A program made the position numbers and the translations under genes. Below, in pieces: positions 7,919 to 15,972 of a stretch of DNA of 38,942 nt. Origin of the DNA: Candidatus Sumerlaeota bacterium. Its GTDB lineage: Bacteria; Sumerlaeota; Sumerlaeia; SLMS01; JAHLLQ01. Numbering within the stretch: the stretch's first letter is position 1; every line of letters begins with the position of its first letter. Below the pieces are notes generated by a model. That model was not told where the DNA came from. It saw only the letters and a program-made list of their open reading frames with translations, and searched no databases. The DNA lies in contig JAJFLJ010000101.1 in assembly GCA_021772755.1 (NCBI GenBank), positions 1 through 38,942 of the forward strand, given 5' to 3'.

Positions 7919-9463
7919 ATGGCGGAGCCACCGCCGCGCGGACGCCGCCGCAAGTGGCTCTTGGGCGCTCTGGCGGCGGTCGTCGCGACCCTCGCACTGC
8001 TGCGCGGACTGGCACCGGTCGCCGTCGCGCGCGTTCTCGTCGATGGCATCGAATCGCGGACCGGGCTCCAGGCCACCGTCGGCGGCGTGGACCTCTCCAT
8101 CCTCGCGCGCCGCATCGTTCTCGAAGACGTTCGCATTCGGAATCCGGAAGGCTTCGAGAACGCGGACTTCCTCCGTCTCGGCTACGCGGAGATCGACCTC
8201 GGTTCGATTTCACGGGGCGAGACCGACCGCCTGGTCGTTCGCGGTCTCGACGTTCGGTTCGAGGAAACCGCCGACGGTCGCCGGACCACCGATTCGTTCC
8301 TGCGGCGAACGGAGTCCGACAGCGCCGACACCGGCGAAGAGAGACAGAAGGGGACCGGAAAAAAAGCGAAGGGCAGGAACCGCCGCCTTGCGGTCGAACA
8401 CGTCGAAATCGCGAACGCGTCGGTGACGTTTCTCGATCGGAAGCGCTCGGGAAACGAGGAGAGAACGACCCTCGTTCTCGAGGCGCTCGACGCTTCCGGC
8501 CTGCGCTACGAGGAGTCGGAGGACGGGCGGCCCGTGGTCGAATGTCTTCTGACGGCGGGACCGGTTCGGTGGACGTGGAAGGGCGCCGAGATCGTGGCCG
8601 CCGCCGGCGTGTCACTGGACGCGAGGAACCGCACCGCGGAACTCGTGATCGATTCGCCGCTCTACCGCGTTGCAACGGATACGAAGGCTGTCACCACCCT
8701 GGACCGCGCAAAGGACCTGATGGAGTCCTTCTTCGAAGACGATGCCGAGGAAGACGCCCCGCCCACGGAGGAGGATTCCGGCGACGGGTCGAAGGAGAAG
8801 AAGAAGGACGCGGACGATAGCAAGTCGTACATCGACGCACTGGTCGTCGGGATCGAGGACGGTTCGTACGTGCGGGCGGCCGAGATCGGGGACGCGTCCC
8901 TGGAGAGCGGTCTCGCGAACATCGACGGGCGGTTCGAATGGCGGCGCGGTTCCGGCGCGCTGAGTCTGGACTTCGCCGCCGACGGGCCCGGGGGCTCGCG
9001 CTGCATCGACCTGTCCGCGACGGGCACCGGTTTCGCCGGAGGCGAGACGCCGGACTATTCGTTCGCTCTCTCGCTCGACGGGTTTCCCTGGCACATGATG
9101 CAGTGGCCGACGGATTCCGACGACATCGTTCAGGAGGACGGGCCGCTGGTTCGCCACGTTCTCGTTTCCGGCGACTTCTCGGCCACCGGCACGGCGGAGC
9201 GCACCGCCGCGCATTGCGCTTTCGTCTACTCCGAAATCGACGTCCGCCCCGACACGCGACCGCTTCGCCGGCGCCTCGGCGCCCCGATCGCGAGCCCCGC
9301 CACCTGGCTTGGCGAGCTGGCGGGACCTTCCGGCGGACCGACCCCCGAGGTCGCGTTCGACTTCGAGAGCGACGAAGCCATCCACCCCCTGCTGCTGCAG
9401 ACCCGTCTTCGCGAGCGGTTCGTCACCGCGCGATTCGCCCTGTTCGGGTCGCAAAGCGATTGA
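7919..9463 (+). CDS. AsmA-family-like protein with N-terminal membrane anchor
   Basis: A 514-residue protein with a basic N-terminus and a single membrane segment (about residues 12-34), then VLVDGIESRTGLQATVGGVDL and VRIRNPEGF, the typical opening of AsmA/DUF748-type proteins. These span the periplasm from the inner membrane and are implicated in lipid transport or envelope biogenesis. The middle holds a charged, low-complexity stretch (about 265-300, rich in Asp, Glu and Lys) that probably is a flexible linker. It is much shorter than the 1467-residue relative at 28100-32503. It is the third gene of the pilT-dut operon with a three-base gap. The family assignment rests on the N-terminal pattern; the remainder is not recognised. 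Confidence 0.72.
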   Translation: MAEPPPRGRRRKWLLGALAAVVATLALLRGLAPVAVARVLVDGIESRTGLQATVGGVDLSILARRIVLEDVRIRNPEGFENADFLRLGYAEIDLGSISRGETDRLVVRGLDVRFEETADGRRTTDSFLRRTESDSADTGEERQKGTGKKAKGRNRRLAVEHVEIANASVTFLDRKRSGNEERTTLVLEALDASGLRYEESEDGRPVVECLLTAGPVRWTWKGAEIVAAAGVSLDARNRTAELVIDSPLYRVATDTKAVTTLDRAKDLMESFFEDDAEEDAPPTEEDSGDGSKEKKKDADDSKSYIDALVVGIEDGSYVRAAEIGDASLESGLANIDGRFEWRRGSGALSLDFAADGPGGSRCIDLSATGTGFAGGETPDYSFALSLDGFPWHMMQWPTDSDDIVQEDGPLVRHVLVSGDFSATGTAERTAAHCAFVYSEIDVRPDTRPLRRRLGAPIASPATWLGELAGPSGGPTPEVAFDFESDEAIHPLLLQTRLRERFVTARFALFGSQSD

Positions 9464-9521
9464 ATTCTTTCGGCCGGTGTGGCAGCGTCCCTTCAACGCA
9501 CCGGAAGGGAGCCGCATCACC

Positions 9522-9968
9522 ATGAACATCGTCGCCGCCATCGACTTCTCCGACGCCGCATCCTCCGTTCTCGCGGAGGCGGAACGGTTCGCCCGCGCGC
9601 TTTCCGCCCACGTCTATCTCGTTCATGTCGCCGAACCCGATCCCACCTTCGTGGGGTACGAGGCGGGCCCGCCCGTCGTTCGCGACGACATGGCGGACAC
9701 GTACCGCCACGAGCACCGGCGTCTTCAGGAGAAGGCGGCGAAGCTGCGTGCGGCGGGTATCGAAGCCACCGCTCTCCTGGTGCAGGGACCGACGGTTCGC
9801 ACGATTCTCGACGAGGCCAGGCGTCTTGAGGCAGGCCTCGTCGTCGCCGGGTCCCACGGCCACGGCGCGGTCTACAGCCTTCTTGTCGGGAGCGTAAGCG
9901 AGGGGCTGATCCGCCACGCGCCATGCCCCGTGCTGGTGGTTCCCGCGCGAAAGGGCGAAGATGGATAG
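9522..9968 (+). CDS. Universal stress protein, UspA family
   Basis: A 148-residue single-domain Usp. It starts MNIVAAIDFSDAA with the conserved Asp of the nucleotide pocket, and ends with the ATP-binding signature GSHGHGAVYSLLVGSVSE (G-2x-G-9x-G-S) and CPVLVVP. ATP-binding Usps act in survival of starvation and other stress by poorly defined means. The ATG at 9522 follows GGAAGGGAG; the frame is open further upstream but only through the preceding gene. It lies 58 bases after the AsmA-like gene and may be read through or have its own promoter. Confidence 0.92.
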   Translation: MNIVAAIDFSDAASSVLAEAERFARALSAHVYLVHVAEPDPTFVGYEAGPPVVRDDMADTYRHEHRRLQEKAAKLRAAGIEATALLVQGPTVRTILDEARRLEAGLVVAGSHGHGAVYSLLVGSVSEGLIRHAPCPVLVVPARKGEDG

Positions 9969-10100
9969 GGCGGACCAGGCGCTTTCGACGCCCGGCGGGT
10001 CGTCGCGGGCGGAGCGGATAACCCCTGTCGAATCATGGACGTACCGCCTGCGCAGGCAGCGGTCCGGACCGCCCGGCGCGCCAAAACGCTGCGAGACCCC

Positions 10101-10173
10101 TTGACAGAGGGCCGGTCCGTCCCCCCTGCTTTCCTCGCTTCGCCTTGAGACCGTCTTCTTCCCCCTTAGAGAA
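10101..10173 (+). promoter_or_regulatory. Promoter candidates upstream of the cold-shock gene
   Basis: A perfect -35-like TTGACA stands at 10101-10106, but no convincing -10 follows at 16-19 bases. A second pair, TTGAGA (10145-10150) and TAGAGA (10167-10172) with 16 bases between, is closer to consensus as a unit and would give a leader of about 55-60 bases. Both are tentative. Confidence 0.3.
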
Positions 10174-10206
10174 AAGATCGATCAAGTGTACGAAGATAGA
10201 CCAAGA

Positions 10207-10230
10207 GGCTCCTATGCGGAGCCGGGAGAA
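10207..10230 (+). promoter_or_regulatory. Leader hairpin abutting the cold-shock gene ribosome binding site
   Basis: GGCTCC (10207-10212) pairs perfectly with GGAGCC (10218-10223) around the loop TATGC, and the Shine-Dalgarno GGGAG begins at the very next base (10224). The TTG start is at 10237. Such a stem beside the ribosome site could modulate initiation with temperature, as in known cspA leaders, but this is inference. Confidence 0.5.
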
Positions 10231-10236
10231 AGTGTT

Positions 10237-10443
10237 TTGAGTACAGGTACAGTCAAGTGGTTCAACGAGCAGAAGGGCTTTGGTTTCATCGCCCCGGACG
10301 AAGGCGGCAAGGATGTCTTCGTTCATCATTCCAACATCGATGCCCAGGGTTTCCGCGTTCTCAACGAAGGCGAGAAGGTGACCTACGACGTCGGCGACGG
10401 CCGCAAAGGCCCCGAGGCCCTCAACGTTCGCGTTCTCAAGTAA
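10237..10443 (+). CDS. Cold-shock domain protein (CspA family)
   Basis: A 68-residue single cold-shock domain: STGTVKWFN at the start, RNP1 KGFGFI and RNP2 VFVHHSNI. It would bind single-stranded RNA or DNA as an RNA chaperone in the cytoplasm. The TTG at 10237 is preferred because it gives the family N-terminus and has GGGAG in front; a GTG at 10186 would add 17 unrelated residues coded by the leader hairpin region. It is monocistronic: structured leader before it and a strong terminator 24 bases after the stop. The leader is less GC-rich than its surroundings. Confidence 0.94.
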   Translation: MSTGTVKWFNEQKGFGFIAPDEGGKDVFVHHSNIDAQGFRVLNEGEKVTYDVGDGRKGPEALNVRVLK

Positions 10444-10466
10444 TTCCCGACCACGAACAAACAACC

Positions 10467-10500
10467 ACGGCCCCGCTGCGAAGCGGGGCCGTTTTCGTTT
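10467..10500 (+). terminator. Strong terminator shared by convergent cold-shock and SPFH genes
   Basis: A perfect 10-bp stem (10467-10476 with 10483-10492, loop TGCGAA) is followed by TTTTCGTTT. Read on the minus strand the same stem is followed by the T-rich GTGGTTGTTTGTT, so it may also stop transcription from the SPFH gene, which ends at 10517. Confidence 0.9.
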
Positions 10501-10516
10501 CAGGCGGTATCGGGGA

Positions 10517-11518
10517 TCAGTTTCCGGGGGGACTGACCCTGGGGTAGTCGTCCCCCTCCTCCGGTTTCGGTTCCGGCTGCTGCTGGCGCGCGGGGCCCTC
10601 CGGCCGCCAGCCGCCTTCCGGCTCCGCGGGTCTCTTCTTCCGCACGGGGGGCGGCGTGTCGTCGCCCGCGGCGCTCGCGGCCAGGTTGCCCATCAGCACG
10701 CCGTTCTGGATCTGGCTGGCGAAGTCCCCGATCGCGCCCGGCGAGTGCGGCATCATCAGCGTGTTCGTCCGCGAGCTCGCCCCCACCTCCTTCAGGGTGT
10801 CGAAGTACTGCGTCATGACCACGATCTGCATCACGTCCTGCGCGGAGACCCCCGGCACGCCCTTCTGGAACTCCTCGACGCTCTGGCGCAGGCCGTCGAC
10901 GATCGCCTTGCGCTGGCCCGCGATTCCCTTTCCGCGAAGGATCGCCGACTGCGCCTCGGCCTCCGCCTGCTTCACCCGAAGGATCTTCTCCGCCTCGCCG
11001 CGCTCCTCGCTCGCCCGGCGGATGCGCTGCGCCGCGTTGATCTCGTTCATCGCCTGCTTCACCTTGGCGTCCGGATCGATGTCGTTCACCAGGGTCTTCG
11101 CGATGCCGTAGCCGTACTGCGTCATCGTCTCCTCCAGGCCCTCCTTCACGGCGTTCGCGATGTCGTCCTTGTTCTGGAACACCTCGTCCAGCTTCATCTT
11201 GGGAACCTGCGCGCGCACCTCGTCGTAGACGTAGGACTCGATCTGCATGTGCGGGTTGCTCAGTTCGTAGTACGCCTCGCGGATGCGGTTCGGCATCACG
11301 TAGAACTGGACGGCCACCGACACGCGGACGAACACGTCGTCGACGGTCTTCGTCTCGACGTTCACGTTCATCTCCTGGATGCGGAGGCTCACCGTTCCCG
11401 CGACGCGGTCGATGGGCAGCAGGATGTGGAATCCCGGCATGGCGACCTTGCTGAACTTTCCGAGCCGCTCCATGATGGCGGCGGTCTTCTCCTTCACGAT
11501 CGTGAATCTCGGCAACAT
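10517..11518 (-). CDS. SPFH / Band 7 domain protein
   Basis: A 333-residue SPFH (stomatin/prohibitin/flotillin/HflK) protein. FTIVKEKTAAIMERLGKF opens the Band 7 fold directly, and the segment with AMNEINAAQRIRRASEERGEAEKI is the oligomerising coiled coil with the usual Glu/Ala/Arg pattern (about 155-220). There is no N-terminal membrane helix, unlike HflK/HflC; the order resembles hypersensitive-induced-reaction type SPFH proteins, which attach peripherally or through acylation. The last 50 residues are a proline/charged tail. SPFH proteins form membrane-associated cages that organise proteases or transporters; no partner is adjacent. ATG at 11518 has GGGAGAA in front and a promoter candidate at 11585-11614. 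Confidence 0.88.
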   Translation of the reverse strand: MLPRFTIVKEKTAAIMERLGKFSKVAMPGFHILLPIDRVAGTVSLRIQEMNVNVETKTVDDVFVRVSVAVQFYVMPNRIREAYYELSNPHMQIESYVYDEVRAQVPKMKLDEVFQNKDDIANAVKEGLEETMTQYGYGIAKTLVNDIDPDAKVKQAMNEINAAQRIRRASEERGEAEKILRVKQAEAEAQSAILRGKGIAGQRKAIVDGLRQSVEEFQKGVPGVSAQDVMQIVVMTQYFDTLKEVGASSRTNTLMMPHSPGAIGDFASQIQNGVLMGNLAASAAGDDTPPPVRKKRPAEPEGGWRPEGPARQQQPEPKPEEGDDYPRVSPPGN

Positions 11519-11584
11519 GTCGGTTCTCCCGTCGGAATGATGGCGGCGGCGCGCCTCTTCGCCCGCGCGGGCCGCACTCTGCCG

Positions 11585-11614
11585 TACCTACGGGGTGCCG
11601 CGCCGCGTATTCAA
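11585..11614 (-). promoter_or_regulatory. Promoter candidate TTGAAT-N18-TAGGTA
   Basis: On the minus strand TTGAAT (11614-11609) and TAGGTA (11590-11585) lie 18 bases apart, 66 bases before the SPFH start. The -10 and following bases (GTAGGTACGGCAGA) match 12 of the first 14 bases at the candidate upstream of the thioredoxin-domain gene (GTAGGAACGTCAGA). Confidence 0.45.
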
Positions 11615-11770
11615 GCGAAAGCCCGCGCCACAGGAGTGGCACGGGGTCCTTTTGCAGCGATCAACCCGGGGCCCGGTCGTCCCTGTCGGAACTCCCGCCC
11701 CGGGCTTCGATATGACGGCCCTTCAGGACCGCCGGGACGGATGTTTCATCGCGCCCCTCCGTCCGATGTT

Positions 11771-11800
11771 CTTCTCCGCGTCTTCGCGTCTCCGCGCGAA
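11771..11800 (-). repeat. Dispersed GCGTCTCTGCG-type repeat, copy A
   Basis: The complement reads as alternating CGCGGAGACGCG and GACGCGGAGAAG blocks. It aligns without gaps at 19 of 26 positions with the copy at 25224-25254. It lies just beyond the stop of the repeat protein gene at 11808, so it would be in its 3' region. The rest of 11519-11807 holds a promoter candidate and an 8-bp inverted repeat (11665-11672 with 11697-11704) but no gene that I can support. Confidence 0.5.
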
Positions 11801-11807
11801 ACCGTTC

Positions 11808-14800
11808 TCAGCCCCCCGCCAGTTCCTCCAGCAGCGTCATCGTTTCCCCGTTCGGTTCGCCCGTCGGTTCCAGGCCGTTTTCCTCCTGGAACCGCCGCAG
11901 CGCGCCGCGCGTCATCGGTCCCATGATGCCATCGACGGGTCCCGAGTCGTAGCCGAGTTCGTTCAACAGCTCCTGTGCGCGCGCCAGTTCGCTCTGCTCG
12001 TTCTCCGACGCGTCCGCGAAGACCACGATCACGTTGTCGTTGCCGGGGGCGATTTCCACCGGTTCGCTTTCTCCGGTCAGGCCGTTGCCGTTGTACTGGC
12101 CCTTGTACGTTCCGACGACCAGGCGCGGAACGTGCCGCTGCGGACTTGTCATCTGTACGTTCAAGCCGTGGACGAAGTCCTCGCCGAACTTCTGCTGAAG
12201 CGTTACCCAGCCCTCCGTGAACTCCACCCCCTCGGGGATGTCGATGAAGACGTCCGCGCTGGTCGTCGCGATGGCGAAGTCCCGCGTCTGCTCTCTTGGT
12301 TCGGCCGGCAGTTCGAACGTTTCCGCCTGTCCCAGCTGCCCGGTGTTCGAGTTCGCGTTCAACCCCCAGGTTCCGGCGCGCGGATACGCTTCGTACGTTC
12401 CGTTCCCCTTCGAGACCAGATTCGCTCCCGAAGTCTGACCGCTCTTCGGCGTCATGTAGAAATAGAGCGCCTGACCGGTCCACGGCTCCCCATCGACCGT
12501 GATTCTTCCCGTCAGCTTGATCGTGTCCGCGAAGTCGAAGTTCAACTCCTTCTCCTCGCCCGACGCCAGTTCCACGCTCTGCGATTCGGAGAGGTTGCGC
12601 GTACCCGCGTGGATGCTGACGCTGTACTGTCCGGGGCCAAGGTCCTCGATCCGGTATTCGCCCTCCGCGTTGGTGGTAACGGAGGTGTCCTGCCAGTCGG
12701 ACTGCTTGTAGTAGGAGACGGTGGCGCCCGCCAGGGGCTGGCGGTCGCGGTCGGTCGCCACGCCGAAGATCGCGGCGCTGCGACCGAGACGGATCGTGAC
12801 GTGCGGAGGCTGGGTGTCCTCCTCGACGACGACTTCGATGCGTTCGAGCGCCGAAGCCTTCTCCGCCGCCGCCGTCAGCTCGTACGTTCCGATCACCATG
12901 CCGGGCATCTCGAATTCGCCGCCGGAATCCGTCGTCGCGCTGCGATGCCGAAACGCGTCGGGGATCGTGGTCCGCTGAAAGGGCCCGTAGTTGAGGTCCC
13001 GCACGAAGATGCCGACGGTCGCGCCCTCGACGGCCTCCTCAGTGTCGTCCATGATGACACGGCCGGTGATGGTCGCTCCGCCGCCGACCTCGACTTCGAC
13101 CTCCAGCGGTTCGCCATCCCTGGGAACCGTGAAGAGAGCCGCGCCTTTTCTTCCCGTCGGTTCGCCCGCCTCGTCCAGTTCCGCGACGACGACGCGTTTT
13201 CCGCCGCTGCCGTTCACCGCGAACGTGGTTGTTCCCTCCGCGTTCCGCACGCGGCCCCGCAGCGTGCCGGGATCCACGTTCTGGTCCCACGCCCTGGGAT
13301 AGAGGAGATAGTCGTAGTTCGCCACGGGCTTGCCGGAGCCCTTTTCCACCGCCGTCAGCTCGATCTCTCCGACCGGTGCCAGCTCGAAATTCTGCGGCCC
13401 GTCCAGCAGCGAGACGTTTTGGCGCGAATCGGACTGATAGCCGTCGTGGCTCGCCGTGATGCTGTTCACCACGGCCCCCGGCTTCAGGCCCGCGATCCGG
13501 TAGTAGCCGTCTTCGTCGGTCTGGACGTTGCGCGGTCCGAACTGAGGCGTGCCGTCCCAGATGTTCCAGCTGACGTTGCTTCCCTCGAGCGGTTCGCCGT
13601 CGGTGTTCGTCACCACGCCCTCGATGAAGTCGCCCTCGCCCAGCACGAAGTCCACGCCTTCCTTCGTCTCGCCGGGCCGGAGGGTCACGGTCTTCGGCTC
13701 CGGCGCGGTGAGTTCGCTGCCCTCGGGAACGGCGAGCGTCACGAGCACCGTTTCGCCGGCGACCTTCTCCACGAAGTAGTATCCCTTCTCGTCGGTCTTC
13801 GCGCCTGCGGTGTTGGGCATGACGAACTGTGGAGCCCACTTCTCCGCGTTGGCGAGCGCTCCGAACCCGGCCTGGGGTTCGCCCTGTCCGTTGGTGACCT
13901 TCCCCGATATCGAGGAGTACGGCAGAAGAACCATCTCGACCTCTCTCGCCTCGCCCTGCGCAGGAACCGTCACCTCTTCCGCGGCCCATCCGGCCTCCGC
14001 CTTGACGAGCAGCTCGGGACTTGCTCCGGGCTCCGACACGAAGGAGAAGCGTCCCTCGCCATCCGTCATCGGTCCGACGCGGTTGGGGCCGCCGCCGGCG
14101 TTTCGCAGCAGTACCGGCTCGCCGGGGACGGGAGTCGCCCCGTCGCGCGCGAGGACGCGTCCCGTCACGCGCGTTCCGCGGCGGAAGCGCAGTTCCACCG
14201 TCGGGAGCTCCTTCGACGCGTCGGGAACCTGCATGTAGTGCACGCCCTCCATCTGCATGGTGTCGGCCATGTATCCTTCGGGCGTGCGATAGTGAGCCTG
14301 GGCCATTCCCATTCCGTTGTTCGGAACCCCGATCTCGAAGTTCCCCTCCGCGTCGGTCAGGACCTCCTTCCGGTCCTTCATCTCTTCGGCCTCCTTCATG
14401 GTGCCGCTCATGTCCCATGTATAGTACGGCTGGCTGCTGATGCGCACGCCGGCGATGCCTTCGCGCGTATCCGCGTCGATGGCCCGTCCCCGCACGAGAA
14501 GCGGCGCCTCGAACGTGATCGTCACCGTCGTCTCCTGCCCGTCCGTCATCGACACCGTTTGCATCTTCATTCGCTCGGGGCCCATCATGCCGGTGCCGCC
14601 GGCCATGTCCATCGCCTGGAGCATCCAGTCTCCCGCGGCCATGCCGGAGAATCGAAAGCCGCCCTCCTCGTCCGTCGTTGCAGCCTGCATTCCCGCCATC
14701 ATGGCCTGCATGTCCATGCTCTCGGCGGCGGACTGGAGATACCCCGCAACCTGCATTCCCCCGATGCCCTTGCCGCTCTCGTCGAGCACCCTGCCGAGGA

Positions 14801-15719
14801 GCGTTCCACCGCCCTTCCTGAGGACGATGCGAAGATCGGAAACACCGGCTTCGACCGCGTTGGAAAGACCCGCCATGTAGCCTTCGGCGCGGGCGGGTAT
14901 ACGGAGCGACTCGCCGACGGGCACGCCGACGAGTTCGAATGCGCCGCTGCCCGTCGATGTCGCCCACGCGGAATGGAACGACTGGACCATGCCCCCCATC
15001 GCCGGCTGGGTCAGCGAGATCGAGCCGACGGACGCGTCCATGACCGGCTTGTCCTCCTGGTCCATCACCCAGCCCGAGACCGTTCCGCCGGCCTCCAGTT
15101 CGAAGTCCGCCGTCATCTCGGAAGCGCTCGCCAGCATGTGGGTCGTCATGATGGTTTCCGTCGCGTATCCATTCGCTTCGGCGATGATCATGGCCATGGG
15201 AAGCGCATTCTTCCGCTTCTCGAAGATTTCGATGGTGTAGCGTCCGTCCTCGTTCGAGACCGCCGTGGCCTGGGCTCTGGGGCGCTCTCCGATTCCCATG
15301 AAGTTGGCGAACGAATCGAGCGACGCGAGGGACAACGTCGCGCCCTCGACCGGTTCGCGCGTGGCGGCCGACGTGACCCGTCCCGTCCAGACCTCGACGG
15401 GTTTCGGCGCGGCTTCCGGCGTCGCCTCGGGAGTCACCTCCTGCGCCGCGACGGGGGCCTTTTCGGTATCGACGGACTGCTGCGCTTCCGCCTCGGCGGC
15501 AGTGGGGGCTGCGTCGGCAACCACGACCGAAGCGTCCACCTGGGCGGTCGGTCCGGCCGGACTGGATGCCGGAACGACCGAATCCTCCGATGGACCGCGA
15601 AGCGCGAAGAAGATCGCGAGAACGACGATGACCGCCCCAAGGGCGGCGACTCCGGCGAGAAGCCCCTTCGAGGCGGCCCCCCGCGACGTGGATGACCTGC
15701 GACGTGCGATTCCGCTCAT
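11808..15719 (-). CDS. Membrane-anchored carboxypeptidase-regulatory-like repeat protein with C-terminal peptidoglycan-binding domain
   Basis: A 1303-residue envelope protein. A basic N-terminus and one membrane helix (about 19-40) are followed by an Ala/Pro-rich linker to about 100. Then come about eleven beta-sandwich units of the CarboxypepD_reg type, each opening with a variant of GRVxDxxGxPxxGAxV: for example VSGWVMDQEDKPVMDA, LLGRVLDESGKGIGGM, IEGVVTNTDGEPLEG, ITGRVIMDDTEEAVEG and IFGVATDRDRQPLAGA. The final 60 residues form a PG_binding_1 domain with ELLNELGYDSGPVDG and MTRGALRRFQEENGL. The topology implies an inner-membrane anchored rod that reaches the cell wall. Its task (adhesion, spacing, scaffold) is unknown. 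The ATG at 15719 follows GAGGAGAT. No catalytic domain is seen. It is flanked by unrelated genes. Confidence 0.87.
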   Translation of the reverse strand: MSGIARRRSSTSRGAASKGLLAGVAALGAVIVVLAIFFALRGPSEDSVVPASSPAGPTAQVDASVVVADAAPTAAEAEAQQSVDTEKAPVAAQEVTPEATPEAAPKPVEVWTGRVTSAATREPVEGATLSLASLDSFANFMGIGERPRAQATAVSNEDGRYTIEIFEKRKNALPMAMIIAEANGYATETIMTTHMLASASEMTADFELEAGGTVSGWVMDQEDKPVMDASVGSISLTQPAMGGMVQSFHSAWATSTGSGAFELVGVPVGESLRIPARAEGYMAGLSNAVEAGVSDLRIVLRKGGGTLLGRVLDESGKGIGGMQVAGYLQSAAESMDMQAMMAGMQAATTDEEGGFRFSGMAAGDWMLQAMDMAGGTGMMGPERMKMQTVSMTDGQETTVTITFEAPLLVRGRAIDADTREGIAGVRISSQPYYTWDMSGTMKEAEEMKDRKEVLTDAEGNFEIGVPNNGMGMAQAHYRTPEGYMADTMQMEGVHYMQVPDASKELPTVELRFRRGTRVTGRVLARDGATPVPGEPVLLRNAGGGPNRVGPMTDGEGRFSFVSEPGASPELLVKAEAGWAAEEVTVPAQGEAREVEMVLLPYSSISGKVTNGQGEPQAGFGALANAEKWAPQFVMPNTAGAKTDEKGYYFVEKVAGETVLVTLAVPEGSELTAPEPKTVTLRPGETKEGVDFVLGEGDFIEGVVTNTDGEPLEGSNVSWNIWDGTPQFGPRNVQTDEDGYYRIAGLKPGAVVNSITASHDGYQSDSRQNVSLLDGPQNFELAPVGEIELTAVEKGSGKPVANYDYLLYPRAWDQNVDPGTLRGRVRNAEGTTTFAVNGSGGKRVVVAELDEAGEPTGRKGAALFTVPRDGEPLEVEVEVGGGATITGRVIMDDTEEAVEGATVGIFVRDLNYGPFQRTTIPDAFRHRSATTDSGGEFEMPGMVIGTYELTAAAEKASALERIEVVVEEDTQPPHVTIRLGRSAAIFGVATDRDRQPLAGATVSYYKQSDWQDTSVTTNAEGEYRIEDLGPGQYSVSIHAGTRNLSESQSVELASGEEKELNFDFADTIKLTGRITVDGEPWTGQALYFYMTPKSGQTSGANLVSKGNGTYEAYPRAGTWGLNANSNTGQLGQAETFELPAEPREQTRDFAIATTSADVFIDIPEGVEFTEGWVTLQQKFGEDFVHGLNVQMTSPQRHVPRLVVGTYKGQYNGNGLTGESEPVEIAPGNDNVIVVFADASENEQSELARAQELLNELGYDSGPVDGIMGPMTRGALRRFQEENGLEPTGEPNGETMTLLEELAGG

Positions 15720-15853
15720 GCCCGATCTCCTCTGGTGCCTGCCTTACCGGGCACAGCTCGCCCGGCGGCCCGCTTGACTTCGAATGACGGTGCTTCTACT
15801 TGGACGTTTTCCGGCGCGATTCTGTTTCCCGACCGGAGAAATCCGTGCGATTT

Positions 15854-15890
15854 GCCCGCCCCGACGATACGCCCGGCGGGCTGTTTTGTT
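15854..15890 (+). terminator. Terminator-like hairpin in the region upstream of the GT2 gene
   Basis: GCCCGCC (15854-15860) pairs with GGCGGGC (15875-15881) over 7 bp and is followed by TGTTTTGTT. No plus-strand gene lies upstream that needs ending: the region is divergent. It could be an attenuator of the glycosyltransferase gene, the end of a short RNA, or chance. A TTGACT hexamer lies at 15774-15779. Confidence 0.4.
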
Positions 15891-15896
15891 CAATCG

Positions 15897-15910
15897 GGGG
15901 CTAAAGCCCC
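15897..15910. repeat. Short palindrome GGGGCT-AA-AGCCCC
   Basis: A near-perfect palindrome with a two-base centre, 62 bases before the GT2 start, followed by GCTCGACACGGGG. It belongs to the same style of short intergenic palindromes seen at 17076-17137 and would form a hairpin in the GT2 leader. Confidence 0.45.
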
Positions 15911-15972
15911 GCTCGACACGGGGGAAGCCCAATCGCCTACTGGCCCTCTCTTCCGAGGACCGTTTCCCGCCC

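Noticed and set aside
11595-15695. Plus-strand open frame of 1366 codons antisense to the repeat protein
   Set aside because: The translation is His/Arg/Asp-rich without domains and mirrors the minus-strand gene; stop-free antisense frames are expected at this GC bias.
15784-15972. Upstream extension of the GT2 frame by 63 codons
   Set aside because: The added sequence lacks family similarity and overlaps the terminator-like hairpin.
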